A stretch of 64,000 bases of DNA from Dioscorea cayenensis subsp. rotundata (GCF_009730915.1 NC_052489.1:22437916-22501915); one strand, 5' to 3'; shown: positions 20,901-33,706, counted from the first letter of the stretch. The notes: generated from the letters alone by a model not told the origin. Program-made: numbers and translations.

Positions 20901-22655
20901 TCATTGGTTTCAAAGCCATTTAATCCACCACCCAGAATTCCTCCTACTCCTTCACCCCACATGAAAACATCTTTCAATACATCAGTGTCTTCTGCCGCAT
21001 TAGATTCACTATCAATTACCTGTATTCTAGAACTCGACATTCTCTGTTTTCTGACAATACTAAAATCTCTGTGATCCTTAAAATTGGTTGAGACCAAAAG
21101 AGGTGATTGAGGCACCATTTTTTCCACAATCAATTGCATATCCGATAAAGATTTTTGTCGTGAAGAATGAAAGATATCAGGAGAATCCAATACTCTATCA
21201 GAAATGTATCTTTCTAGTATCGACCGAGGAGGACTCCCATAGAGACTGCGCACCTTCAAAGGAAAATTACCAAAAGATTATTGCAGAGAATGTAAATCAG
21301 TACTAAAACATGGTGAAAGTCCATGATAATAATTCTTCCAGGATTTACTGAAAAAAATAATTGCAAAAAATTTCTTCTACACCTTTGAGAGCTTCGGTGG
21401 ATCTTGCAAGAGTCCAAGATTGTTCTTCCTCCGGGAATAGCCCATTGGGCTATTAATGCAACTCTGTGCATCTCTTGCATTTCTTAGACTCATCAAAGGT
21501 CTAGGGTGATGAAAACAAGACACCAATGCTGTTAAGCCTAGAAACCAAGTTTCAGCTTGTTCCTTATCTTTGCAAATCTAAGTAAGAGGATAACAAGATT
21601 GAAGTAAATTAATATAACAGTAAATAAAAGTGCATAAAATAGATGTTCGATTATTAATTGAAAATTACCAGGTCAAGTGATTGTTGGCCATTTAGGTATA
21701 TTAATGAAAAGGATTGAGATTCCTTTCCTGGTTGAGGCTGCCTTAGAAAATTTATCTGCAGAATTAAGCAATTCATCTGATGAAAACATAAAAACCAAAT
21801 GACAATCAAATCAATATTCACTAATTCAAGTTGCACATACAGTTTTTTGGCCAAATACAGTCTTGGAGACAGCACTCAACTTCAAGTGTTTTTCCTTTTC
21901 TCCTGAGTACCAAATTAGAAGTTTCTCATCCTGAAAACAAGAATGACCAATTAACCAGCCTGCTTCAAGTAACATGTAACTACCACCAACATCATTAAAC
22001 ACCTTTTTTGACATCACAAATTGCAATGGAACTGTTTTAAATTTTTTTTTTACATTTTTTCCACAAGAATGTTTGTGTTCTGTCCATAAGGCATGTGTAA
22101 ACCTTTTATCTCAAATGAAAATTCACCAAAAAACAAAAGGAAGGAAGGAAGAAAGATTAACAGCCAAAAGCCACACAAAAAAGGGGAAAATATCAACATT
22201 TGGTTTACATTTACTTTTTGGCATAAAAAAATTTAGTATGCATACCGAAGAAAGTCTGAAAGGACAGAACTTGGGCTTGCCTCTCCTCCCACATTTCAGA
22301 AGATGAGCACCTTTCTTCAGAGCAACAAGAGCCTTTTCAAGATATAAAAAAAAAAAATCAGTGGGCACAGACACACCATCTCTGATTTCCATTACTTACC
22401 AAGGTTTAACAATGCTAGCACACTGAAAGGATACTATTTGTTCACCATTTTGAAAATCTAAGCCCATTAGATCTCATTTTAACATCAACATGAAAAAAAA
22501 ACCTCTGTTCTCTGAACACCCAAAAATCTTATATGAAAAACAGAGTAGTAACACAAAAATTAAAAAAATTAAAAATTAAAAAAATTAAAATACAAAAAAC
22601 ACACCTTTTCAACACCTCTATCAGAAGGAGCAGTCCTCACACATCTCTCAGCCAT
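17935..22655 (-). CDS. PRAF-type protein: PH, RCC1 repeats, FYVE zinc finger, BRX domain
   Basis: Plant-specific RCC1-like protein thought to bind phosphoinositides (PH, FYVE) and act at membranes or as an exchange-factor-like scaffold. Nine coding exons (minus) join in frame: 22655-22605, 22332-22246, 21930-21841, 21755-21669, 21577-21383, 21253-19184, 19027-18881, 18551-18151 and 18055-17935 (1082 residues). The protein starts MAERCVRTAPSDRGVEK. A PH domain spans about 18-140 (LLIWYSGEKEKHLKLSAVSK). RCC1 repeats fill about 265-645 (GQKHAALVTRQGEVFCWGEE, CGARHTCALTNSGEVYVWGD and others). A FYVE finger follows at about 655-708 (CSGCKMDF, RKKHNCYNCG, CHACSSKKA, CRVCDPCF). Then come a coiled coil (EEIKRLNAEATVLEQQCQ) and a C-terminal BRX domain (VYITFIALPSGQRGLKRVRF, HFSEKQAERWWKEN). 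The central exon of 690 codons without introns is typical of the family. All splice sites are GT-AG and no frame breaks were seen. Confidence 0.95.
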
Positions 22656-22967
22656 TTCTTCTCTTTCATGTGCTCTCATTCAAACAAAAACAACAACAAC
22701 ACAAGGAGCAGAAGAAGAAGAAGAAGAAGAAGAAAAGAAGGAAAGTAGCAAAAAGCAGACAAGGAATGCAGAGAAGGAAAGAAAGAAAAACTATGGAGAG
22801 ACAGAGGAACAAAGAATGGAATTCAATCAATAGAGATTTCCTTTCTTTATTTCTCCCGTTTTGTTTCCCAAAGTAGAGGTGTGCCTTAGGCCCCCCTCTC
22901 CTCTTCTTTTCCTTTCTGTTTCCAGTCCTGCTCCTCCCTTTTCCTTTATTGTTTTCGTACTCTCCTC

Positions 22968-23003
<36 letters not shown>

Positions 23004-23340
23004 GACTTCAGTTCACAACTCCTCCTCCTCCTCCTTCTCTCTGTACACACCTCTTCTTGTTTCTCGTGCAAACACAAACACAAAGACAAAGACACAGTGG
23101 AAAGAGAGAGAGAGAGAGAGAGAGAAAGACTAAGAGTTTAGAAGGTGATATACTGATACTGATACTGTCATACTGATACTGATGATGTGTGTATGTGTAT
23201 AAACTATAAAAACTATAAACAATGAAGTGTATATAAGAAAAAGTATATAGTATAAAGAAAGAGAGTGGAGCACGTGTGCTTCAGTAATGCAGTGGTTGTC
23301 TGCTTTTGTTAGCTCTCTTGAGATCAGGCCCTTGGATTAA
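22656..23340 (-). promoter_or_regulatory. Leader and promoter region of the PRAF-like gene, rich in CT/GA and triplet repeats
   Basis: Upstream of the minus-strand start codon lie a GAA run (about 22707-22735, CTT in the sense direction), a CT run (about 22972-23001, GA in sense) and a GA run (about 23104-23125, CT in sense). CT/GA tracts are common in plant leaders and core promoters and can bind GAGA-type (BBR/BPC) factors. A six-base ATACTG repeat follows at about 23150-23180. Exact transcription start is not visible. Confidence 0.5.
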
Positions 23341-23943
23341 TGATGTCGTTTCTCAGGTTTGTCATAATCCTCTCTCTCTTTCTCTTTCTCTTTCTCTTTC
23401 TCTTTCTCTGCTTTGAAGAGGGACATGTTTGTCTAAATTTTCTTTCTTTTTTTTTTTTTAGCTTTTCTTTTGATTTTGTTCATCTTGATGTTCATGGTTT
23501 TGCTGTTGTTTGTTCTTGTTTCCTCTTTTGTTAAAGTTTGGTCTTGTTGTTGAGATGATTGGGTTGGTGTGAGGTTTATTATGAGTGTTAGAGATTTTCT
23601 TTTTGGTTTTTTAGATTTGGATTCTTGATTAAAGATTTAAAGATTAGTTATAGGAATAAGTCTTGGTTGTGCCAAACTTTATGATTTTTTTATGTTTGAT
23701 TAATATAAGTTTGCGATTCTAATTGTTGATTGACAGAATAATATTTACTTTTAATGGTTTTCCCATATTATATTATTTTGTATTTATTTTTTTATTGCAC
23801 ATGAAATATTTATTGTTATTCCAACAACCTCTTTTAAATCATTTGGTGCTCTCAGCTTATGGTTAATTATAGATTAGTTTTTAAATAAGCATGTGACATA
23901 ATGAGATTATTATCTGATAATAAATAAATGATAAAATTATTTT
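23341..23943. other. AT-rich intergenic sequence with a CTTTCT repeat
   Basis: A TTCTCT/CTTTCT run at about 23370-23410 gives a spurious Leu/Phe open frame. No gene. Confidence 0.5.
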
Positions 23944-24432
23944 TTAGTTCCTGAAAGTTTCAAAACATCCCAGACAGACCCTCTGACATTTGAATTTGCC
24001 AGACAGTCCCTTCTTTTTTTGACAGCTTATTTTTCAATCATGACAATGTACTTTTCAATTAATGCAGCTTACTCTGTTAGTTTATTCTATTTTACAACAT
24101 GTACATCCCACTTAAAATTATTAGTTTCCACTTAAAATTTGGTGTTTTCACTTAACTACATAAGTTTTCACTTAACATATAACACATTTACGTTTAAAAT
24201 TTGACTTTTCTGTTTAAAATTATGGGTTTTCGCTTAAAATTTGGTATTTTCGCTTAAAAAACTGAGAGTCAGCCCAGTTAATATCTGTTATTTTATGTCA
24301 ACGTCAATCACCTTTATGTCAGAAAGGTCTGAAAAATAACCTGTCAGAAAAAGAAAGGATCTTTTGGGAATACTCAAAGTCATGGGGTTTTTTTGTGAAT
24401 ACCTGAACTTTGGAGGGATTTTTTTGTTCATT
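23944..24432. mobile_element. Putative inverted-repeat element with internal CACTTAAAAT repeats
   Basis: Inverted similarity links the two ends: CCCTTCTTTTTTTGACAG then TTATTTTTCA near 24007 pairs with the complement of sequence near 24330-24360 (CTTTCTTTTTCTGACAG, TTATTTTTCAG). The outer ends both carry poorly conserved CTGAAAGTTT / AAAGTTCAGG phrases. The core contains four to six degenerate copies of a YACTTAAAATTTGG phrase (24110-24260). No target duplication was identified. Confidence 0.4.
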
Positions 24433-25514
24433 TCCAGTAAATAAATAAATAAAAAATTGGAAATATTTCAAATATATGAAATTATAGTAAAAATCATAGA
24501 GTTCTTAGCAAAATGGAAAATTTTCATAGAAGCATCTATAAAAGATACTAATTTTAATCATCTTTGACCCCATCAAGACCAGCTCAATTACAACCATATA
24601 TAATTTTAGTAATTAAGGTAAATCTATTAGGAAGGCTTAATAAATAATTATTAAAAAAATTAAAAACACTGAGACATACTAATAATGGGATCTGTCTTTT
24701 ATCAATTATTTCCCATATGATACAGTTCAAAAAAAATTAAAAAAGAAGATTCTATTCAAGTCTTGTCAATAATATGCAAATATTAAGTGAATTTATCAGC
24801 ATCCAAATAATTCTCATATCCAATTCAAACAATAACCTAAAATTTAGTACTATAATAAATTAATAATAATTCTGATATAGATCATGTGTCTCTCTTTACA
24901 TGCCATAATTCACTGTTCAAACACCTTCAAATAAGTTTAGACAAACCAAAAACACTATGCTTGTCAAAACTCTGCTGTTTGATACACTTTTGTTCATATA
25001 TGTATATAGTCCTTTTTAAGTCCACTCAACTACATATTATTATTTAATAATAAAGAAAACGACAAGTGAAATATATCTGAAGTGATCGATATCATTTACC
25101 TGTGCAATTTTTAACATTTTAAGTTATAATTTATTAAATTATTAAATTATGATAAAAAAATAAAACAATTTAATATTTCACTGCAATAATCTATATACAT
25201 ACCATCTGATCTATATATATATATAAACTATATATATATATATATATGATTTTTTATTTTGAAAATGTGGGTAAGTCAAGCATTTAAATCCAAAGTTTGA
25301 TTTGGACAACAATAAAATATGATTTTTATTTATTAGAAACACACTATGTTGAAATTAAAAATATTATATTAATTAACTATTTTTTATTTATTGGAATTGA
25401 GTCTTGTGTTTATTGAATTTATGATTGTGCTTCATGAATGTTTGTGTATATTCCTTTAAATACAGTCTATTTGTCATCTAGTTATTTGTTAAAAAAAACA
25501 TTACGGGATATGTG

Positions 25515-25549
<35 letters not shown>

Positions 25550-28500
25550 TTTATGATTTTTTTTTAAAAATAAATTAGAGCTAAATAGTACGTAGGTTAA
25601 GGGATAACTTTTTTATTCTCACAGCATTGGTTGTTGTGACTTGTGAGTTGTGAGTGCTTGTTCACTTTATTTTAAAAATAAAGAAAAATAAATAAACATA
25701 AGAGCCCTGCACAGAAGTCAATCTGAATCCCTTGTCCTTTTGCTATCTTTTGATCTCACCACTGACAGAGAAGGCCTCAAGATCACCACTCTCTTTCCTT
25801 GACTTCCTTGACTTCCATCCCTGATTTCCAGCCCCAGGTGAGACAAGGCCGGCCTTATAATCTCCCACCCTCTTCCCTTGCCCTTCCTTGAGTTCTTCAT
25901 TCAGTGACAGTGGTGCTCAATTGCCTCCGGCCGGCGGGGACCAAAGTGTCACTTCCGTACATTTGGTTTTTGGAAGTAGCCAGGAAATCTAACTTTCGAA
26001 ACCTCCCATTTCAGCATTTTAACTTTCTTGAAAAATAAAGTTCTGTGATTTCTTATTAAAGTCATAGTTTTCAACTGTTTTCATTGAAGACTGATTCGTA
26101 TATTTTACTTCAGTAGACTTCCATGGATCACTTCCCTCCAAAACTTCCACACCTTCTAATAAAATTTTTTTTTAAAAAAAAAGTACATACATGATAATAA
26201 GATTGAGAGAATTTCCAAGCTGGAAAACATGTGAAGCATTATCCTTTAGATGCAGCTGTATGTATTCATACATACATATATACACACATATGATTTCTCT
26301 TAAATCCCCACAACTGTTAAAAATTAACACTATATATATATATATATATATAAATGACTTTGATTCCTGGGGCCACATTGTGGACAAAAAACACTCCAAT
26401 AATTGTGGTGGATGGATGGTGTTTGGTGTTGCTCTCACATGTGAAGCTGTGACTTTTGTACTTATCTCTCTTCTTAATTCCATCCCTTATATTTATTATA
26501 TATACTACATAAAATATTAATGGAGATTTAAACAAACTGATCACCACCTCTGGATAAGCAATAAGGTGATGATCATTGTGTCTCTCTCTTTCTCTTCTCT
26601 TCAAGTACTTTGTAATACTGTGTACGTACGCATGCATGCTTTGAATCCCCATTTGATGCTTAGTTAATCACAGCCTTGACTTTGCCACAAGCCTGCCATT
26701 ATTTCATGTACGTAATCTCCAATTAATTGAAGCAGAGTTAATTAATGTAATGCTAATATAAAGATCCAGTGCAATTTTATTTGCTTGCTAATTAGAGAAT
26801 TCTATAAAATGTTTTATAACTGTGATGATGAGTATATTATGGTTTATCAGTTAATTAAATGTTGATTAACAAGAGTGATTTCTATAATTAATTTATAGCT
26901 AGGGAGACAAGGCTAAGAGTGAAGCTTTTGCTTTTCTTGATGTAATCTCATGTGTGGTTGAAGATGCTTGCTTTTTAGCTCAACTCTTTTCTCAAGTTAT
27001 CAGTCCTAGTGCCACTAGCTTGATTACTATCTATGGAACTTCATAAAAAAATGTTTTTTAACATGGTCTTACGCGTACTATTTACTATGCATTATTTATA
27101 CAAGAGCATCACTTTTTATTAACTATATATTTATTCCTAGAACATTAACAATATGTAGTAGGCTTGGTAGAGATTAGCCTTTACAAGTTTTGAATTAGGT
27201 AATGAGTAGAGGAATGGTGCTATGAACGTAAAAGTGATATATAGTTGAACTATAACAACTGCCTCTCATTAAATTAGGTGCATTGAAAGAACGGCCACAT
27301 GCACAATACTTCAACCATTTGAAATAGTTCATTTTAGAAAATGAAATGAGAGACACTATTGAAACTATTGTTATATATATATATACATATATTCATACAT
27401 ATATATTTATGTATATATATATATATGGAGTTAAGAGAACTTGGATGGAATGAGTGAATGAAGTACTGAAGATTGATTAGTAATCAATGGATTGAACTCA
27501 ACATGGAGCCATATTATACAATAAAACAAGCCAAAGGTTTGGATTACATCAATTCATGTCTGGTAGGTGCATGACCAAAGCCACAAAATGATTCAAGCCA
27601 AACTGAACCTGAAATTGGCATTACTTGAACTATCAAACAGTTAAGACAGCTGATAAGTGTGACCTTGACTATAACCATCAATGTCTACACAAGAAACTCA
27701 AACTTAGTTCAAACATTGTCCAACGGGCCGGGCTAGCTAGGCTCTGTCATTATGCTTTTTTTTTTTAAAAAAAAATTAATTAATTATTTTAAAAGAATTA
27801 AATCTATAAATATGGAAGTCGATAGAAGACACTAGAAATGATTGTGATGGTTGAAACTGATCGATTGAAGTTATAAAGGGTAAAAATTATAAACTTTAAC
27901 ACAAAACCATAAGAAAAAAAAACAATGGTATGTCATTTTCTATCTTAGTTTGTTTAAATAATTAAAAGCAACAAGTGTACAAAACGTTAAAAGTGATGAC
28001 ATTCGAATTAGAAGATCCTAGAAGCCTTTAGATGAATATACTAGAAACAACAAGATTTAAATATTTACCGAAAAAAAAAGTTAGTGTAAAAACTAAAATT
28101 TTATAATTATGTTTATGTAAATAAGTATATATGCATCAAGAAACAAAGTCGGTCATGGTATCACTTTCAACAAGGTATTACTCAAACCTCATAACCAGAC
28201 AAACACACAGGCCCTAAAAGAAGTGATCTATAATTCAAACAAGAAAGATAAATATCCAGGTACAACACTAATCATGCGTCACTTTCAGTACAAAGACTTT
28301 ACTGAAAACTTGGAAAACAGACTATTGCACAAACCCAAAAAAAAACCATATAAAAAGCCCGGGCCCGAAATTTGTGGGTGATAATTTAGGAGAATAATGA
28401 AAGAGTTGAAACAAGCCAAACAGGCTTGGGCCCGGATGAAACACAAGTGATAACAGTGTGTAGACAAGGAGAATTGGCTGCATGTTGTTGGTGGCTCAGT

Positions 28501-29147
28501 AGAATCTCAAGTTGATCCAAGCTTTCACGTAAAGGAGGTTCCCAAAAGGGTGGCCAGAATGATGGAGAAGGTGAGCATGCATGGGTGGTCTCCCAGAAGG
28601 CATGCAAGTCCACATGCATGCAACTCAATGGATGAGTACTAGAGCAGAAGATGATCATCATGATCATGATGGTGAGATGGCAGTGCACCTGGCCCTTTTA
28701 AAAGGACCCAAACCTTAACTGTTTAAAGGGTTTAAGCCAGCTAAGAGATACTGATCCCTTGAACTCCTTTTGCTGCTCAGTTTGGAAGTACCCATGCATG
28801 CACCATTGCACCTAGTCATATAGTATGCAAAGCTTTTGTCATATAATTGTTTTAGCATATATATAGACTGACTTATATATATATATATAATTTTATTTAT
28901 AATAGGTATTGTGGTCCATGTGGTTTTCTATTGGTTTGAGCCCCTATTGGGCTATAAAACTCAACCTATGTTGGTTATGGCCTCTGAAAAAGTAAAACTA
29001 CTACTACTACTACTAATAATAATAATACTACGTAGTGGCAGTAGTAAATTAATATATATTCATTTCTAATAAATTATAGAACCTCGTTAATTATTAAAAT
29101 TAAAATTAATAATTGTGCTTTATATCTTTTAAAAAAATTTAGTGCTA
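24433..29147. other. Long gene-free AT-rich intergenic region
   Basis: No gene, tRNA, rRNA or recognisable small RNA precursor was found. It contains TA runs (about 25214-25248, 25516-25532, 26331-26353, 27372-27426), a TG run at about 25531-25549, and a CTA/AAT triplet run at about 28999-29027. A few open frames of 60-111 codons (for example 26317-26652 and 28386-28688, both minus) have TA-repeat-encoded or low-complexity products without family motifs. Confidence 0.5.
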
Positions 29148-29488
29148 TTTCCTTAATTATATGACCCCACATTTTATTTTATTGTAACAATAACTCTAGG
29201 GCCATTAAATCATGTCTAGTCAGCATCTATGTGCTAATTGCCCGGGCCGCTAATTAGACATTTTTAAAATTAAAAAATAATAATTTTTTGTATTTTGACC
29301 TTTTATTTTTTATAATTATTAAAATAGCTTATTGTGGAATTCGATACTAAATAAAGTGTGTTGTGCATTAACAGACTTAGGGCAACGTTTAAAGATGAGA
29401 GAAAGTCGAAAGAAGCATTTCAGACCTTAAACAATGAAGTTGGAGCTCTCTCGTCATCATTATAACAGACAAGGCAAACTGGATGGCT

Positions 29489-29828
29489 TACAAGCAGCTT
29501 ACGGTCGACCTTATGGCCGTAAGTCAATTCCAGAAGACATTGCGGGCATACTTATGAGGACCTTACGAGCAAGGCTTACGCCCGTAAAGATGCCCATAAG
29601 GACCATTCAAAAGAGCTTATGTTTACAACATACGCCTGTAAGGGCGGCCGCAAGAAGCAGAATAATGAAGCTTATTGTTCAGCAGCTTAAGGGCGTAAGA
29701 TGGACCGCAACACATACAGAAGACCTTACGAACGCGACTTACGGCCGTAAGAGTTCCCGTAAGGCTCGTGATTATCTTCTCCAGCTCTCTTATGGCCTAG
29801 CCCTTATGCCCGTAAGCATCCCGTAAGT
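29489..29828. repeat. Cluster of TTACGGSCGTAA-type short palindromes in the LTR
   Basis: About ten full or half copies of CTTAYGSCCGTAAG lie within 340 bp (for example around 29498, 29509, 29577, 29632, 29690, 29735, 29800). They are spaced irregularly, in what would be the U3 enhancer part of the LTR. A 130-codon open frame (29434-29826) crosses them but has no family resemblance. Confidence 0.7.
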
Positions 29829-30839
29829 AGTCGAGTATAAATTGAACTTATGAGGATTTTTAAGGCATTCTCTATTTAATCTTTATATTCTTTGCGGCTG
29901 ATTCTTGGAGGCGAGGTCGAGAAAGAAAAGAGACGAATCTCTAGCACCTAAGAAGCGATTTGGATAGGGATTCAGATCTACATTAAAGGGGATTGAAGAT
30001 CGTAGCTGTCGAGCTCATCTTGGCGGCGTGCGTGGAAGCTTCTCTAACGATTCTTCATTATGAGGATTGAAAAGGGGGTTTTCAATGCTTTCATATTTTC
30101 CTCCATTATTTGTCTTGTATGCTTGCCCTCCATTAATGGAGGCTAATTTGTAGATGTTTGAGTATATTTGAACTCAAGAGTTTATTTTCTTGACTTTGGT
30201 TGTTGGATCTTCTATACTTAATTAATTGATTTCTTAGTTGCAATCATATCTATTTGAGTCTAATTGTGTGATTGAATATTCGATTGCTAAAGAGGCGAAA
30301 GCCCTAGCAATCATACTTGGTATTGCTATGTGACGAGAAGAAATTCTCACATAGCATAGATTTACTGCAATTCGAGAAGATAGTGGGGTACGCCTTTGGT
30401 TAATGTATCTAGGAGACTTTGTATCCCATAATCCTTCATAGTAAATTGATGATAATTTCCGTGCTCTTTGCAATTATATGGAGCGGATTTTAGGAGAAAT
30501 TGGATTTTTGCTATATATTTGGATTAAGGGCAATCTCTCTAATTGGGAGAGATTATCTACTTAAGAGATTATCATTAGTCTACGATAAGGTTTCAAGAGT
30601 TTTAATACGATTGTGTGGATGTCTGTATCAGTTCTGCACCTATTTAGTTACACTTCGCCTAAGAAATCAAGGTTTGTATATTTCTGGAAACCTTTCAGTT
30701 CAAACACTACAAGAACATGCATATTTAGAAACACAACATTAGAAACGGAATTTCTTCCCTTTTTAATTGCAACCGATTAGAAACAGAATAAATCTCCCTT
30801 TCTAATTTAAAAAATGAACACTATGTTGTTTTCAATGTG

Positions 30840-31670
30840 TTACTAATAACAACGGATTAGAAACGACAATTTCTAATTTATTAAAATATTACTAATTATC
30901 CGTTTCTAATCCGTTGCTAATCAAAAGGGACTATAAACGGATTTAAAAAATTTATATTTTATTTAAATATTATTAAATATAATAAATATTTGTTTCTAGT
31001 CCGTTTCTAATACAAAGGGACTAGAAACGGATTTCAAAATTCATATTTTATTTAAATATTATTAAATATTATAAAATATATGTTTCCAGTCCATTTCAAA
31101 TACAAAGGGATTTGAAACAGATTTAAAAATTCATATTTTATTTAAATATTACTAAATATTATAAAATATCCATTTCTAGTCCGTTTCTATTAGAAAGGGA
31201 CTAAAAATGGATTTAAAAATTCATATTTTATTTAAATATTATTAAATATTATAAAATAACCGTTTCTAGTTCGTTTGAAATACAAAGAAATTTGAAACGG
31301 ATTTCAAAATTCATATTTTATTTAAATATTATTAAATATTATAAAATATCCGTTTTAGTCCATTTCAAATATAAAAGGATTAGCAAAGGATTTCAAAATT
31401 CATATTTTATTTAAATATTATAAAATATTCATTTCTTGTCCCTTTCTATTCAAAACGGACTAGAAACGGATTTAAAAATTCATATTTTATTTAAATATCA
31501 TTAAATATCCGTTTCTAGCCCCTTTCTATTATAAACGGACTAAAAACGGATTTAAAAATTTAGATTTTATTTAAATATTATTAATATTATAAAATATCCG
31601 TTTCTACTTTGTTTCAAATTGAAAGGGACTAGAAATGGATTTAAAAATTCATATTTTATTTAAATATAAA
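30840..31670. repeat. Sub-terminal tandem repeats of the CACTA element (~90 bp unit, about nine copies)
   Basis: The phrase CATATTTTATTTAAATAT recurs about nine times at 80-92 bp spacing. Between copies lie paired CCGTTTCTAGTCCGTTTC and GACTAGAAACGGATTT motifs that are inverted relative to each other, so each unit can fold as a hairpin. A less regular set of the same GAAACGG motifs occupies the other end (about 35350-35720). Confidence 0.9.
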
Positions 31671-31753
31671 ATATGAATAAAATTCATATTTTATTCCAAC
31701 CGCCTTTTCACCATCAAAACGTTCTCCCACTCCAAACCCTAGAAACCCTAACA

Positions 31754-32899
31754 ATGGCGGACCACCTTCGATCGGCACCGCTTCTGCCAAGAAGAAAACC
31801 AAGCCAATCCCAATCCCACTCTCAATCCACCTACGACGACCTCTGCAGCTTCTGTCTCAGCCTCCACTTCCTCTGCCTCTACCAAAACTCCGGCAGCGGC
31901 ATTTGGTGAACCCTAACATCATGGGATCTATTTTTTATCCTCTTCCTCATCGTCCCCGTGATCTCCCACTTCCTCCTCTCTTATTCCCCAACCCGCCGCT
32001 CCTTCGACACCATCATCGGGCTCTCTCTCATCGCTACCTCCACCCTCTCCTACCTTACTGATGCGGACTAGATTGATGAGCTAGCTTGCGCCTACATGGA
32101 CAAGTGGGACGCGATGACCTAGGCGGGGTCATTTTTGTAATTTTCTTGATTGGCTAATTTTGGTGATCAGAGAACCCCATTAGATGGAAAACGGGTCAAC
32201 AAACACAAGTCAAGAGCTTGCTATGCAAGCTCATGAGTCACACCCTTTTTCGGCCAAATTCCATCATCTGGGCCTCGAAAACAGCAATTTTGTAGTTTAT
32301 GGAAAGATTTTCTCCATCCATATCTTGGGCTGTGGATCTCTGATTGAGACGTTATTTTTGGTATTCACTATGTTTGGTTTTTAATTTTAATTCTATGATG
32401 TCAATCGAGAATTTTCTATTTTTGAAAAATTTCTGATTTATTTCTCTTTTAGTGTTTTCTTGTTGGTCTATTTATTTGTAAGCTTTCGGGCTATGAAGGT
32501 AGCTTTGGATTGAAATAAAATTGATGTGTTCTTTGTTTTCCCTCTAAATTCCTAGGCATTCTTAGACTAAACAGGATTTAGATTTTCATTATGTTGTTGA
32601 CTTGGGCATTCTTAGACTAAACAAGTCCTCAACCTTATCTCCACAGCGTCACTCACCCTCTCACGTTTCATCCGTCGTTACGGCCTCTACCGCTTCCTAG
32701 CCCTCGATAAAGTCCACAGCGAGAGCGATCACATCCGTCTCGACTACACAACCTAGCTCAACCGATCCTTTCGTCTCCTCTCCCTCTCGTCGCCCCTTGC
32801 TTCCTCCTCGAGTCCATCTACAAGATCTGGTGGTACTGCACAGATGCCGGTCGAATCCCCATCATCGGTAGCTCTGTGGCCATCGACCACTCCGCCGAG
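31754..32899 (+). pseudogene. Captured fragment of a DUF3537 (plant multi-pass membrane protein) gene
   Basis: Inside the CACTA element. ATG at 31754 opens MADHLRSAPLLPRRKPSQSQ, then TYDDLCSFCLSLHFLCLYQ, as at the start of plant DUF3537 proteins. After a stop the frame continues with hydrophobic LFFILFLIVPVISHFLL and SYSPTRRSFDTIIGLSL. About 500 bp of unrelated sequence (about 32060-32640) interrupts. Then RRYGLYRFLALDKVHSESD, LNRSFRLLS and ESIYKIWWYCTDAGRIP appear, ending at a likely original splice donor (GAG|GTACCC, 32899). Several stops and the interruption rule out function. The family assignment comes from memory of conserved YG-L-FL-LDK and YKIWWY blocks. Confidence 0.75.
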
Positions 32900-33632
32900 G
32901 TACCCTAGTTTGATTTCCCTATTTCCTTTGATGCTTGCATATGTCATGCCCTTTGTTTCTAGAGAACAATCCTTATAGTTTTTTTTAACATATTTTTCCT
33001 TGACAATTGATGCTATTAGTTGCTGCGATCCGGTGTCTGCTGAAATTCTAGGGTTTTGGATGTTCTTTTAACGGTGATGATGCATATTTTTTAGGAGTTA
33101 GCGTTGTTTTCATCGACTTTATTTAGTTAATGTGTGCCAATACCTAGTTCTGGTTGATAATTGGCATTGCAAGTTCAACATCGGATTTATAAGCTTCAGT
33201 GAGAGCATTAGGGATAGGTTTTCATTTTAATCTTCAGATAACCCATCAAAAATGTATCGTGACATTTATGCTTTGCTTTTTAGGGCCGTCAAAGATTTTT
33301 GCTAGGTGGATTTTTTGCTTGCTTTACTAGTAAAATTTCAACACTTCCTTCTTCCCTATGTTTTTTTTCCTTTCTTTCTGTATATTTTGTTTGGCATTTT
33401 TTAGAAGCGCAAGCAAAATTATTGTGTTTATTAGATTGACTGATTTGGGTTATAGATTGTGACAAATTTGTTTTGGTTTTCAACTACTCAAATGGCTTGG
33501 ATCTTCATGCCGGTCTACCAAATCTTCATGCCAATTTTCCATGAATACCAAACTGTTTAGATTGCACTTAATTTGAAAACTGTGAGATGCATCGTCTTTT
33601 TGGAAGATCATGGTGATAGATCCTTCATGTTA

Positions 33633-33706
33633 TTGTTGGTATTTTTGAAGATCGTGGAATAACTACTAATTCTTTCTTGTGCCTTAGCTCCTGAATAATT
33701 GATATG

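Noticed and set aside
22533..23176. Open frames rich in Lys/Arg/Glu or Ser/Leu upstream of the PRAF-like gene
   Set aside because: They are translations of GAA, CT and GA microsatellites in the leader/promoter region.
25718..25900. 60-codon minus-strand open frame of mixed composition
   Set aside because: Short, no motif, no recognisable splice partners; indistinguishable from chance.
26172..26652. Overlapping 103-111 codon frames on both strands
   Set aside because: They depend on a TA microsatellite (YIYIYI runs) and show no protein motif.
28386..28688. 100-codon minus-strand open frame
   Set aside because: His/Ser/Pro-rich with no domain, no splice context and no promoter signal. The region was also checked for conserved plant microRNA sequences and none was found.
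29434..29826. 130-codon open frame across the palindrome cluster
   Set aside because: It lies within LTR-like non-coding sequence, its residues come from the repeated CTTACGGCCGTAAG motif, and it has no family resemblance.
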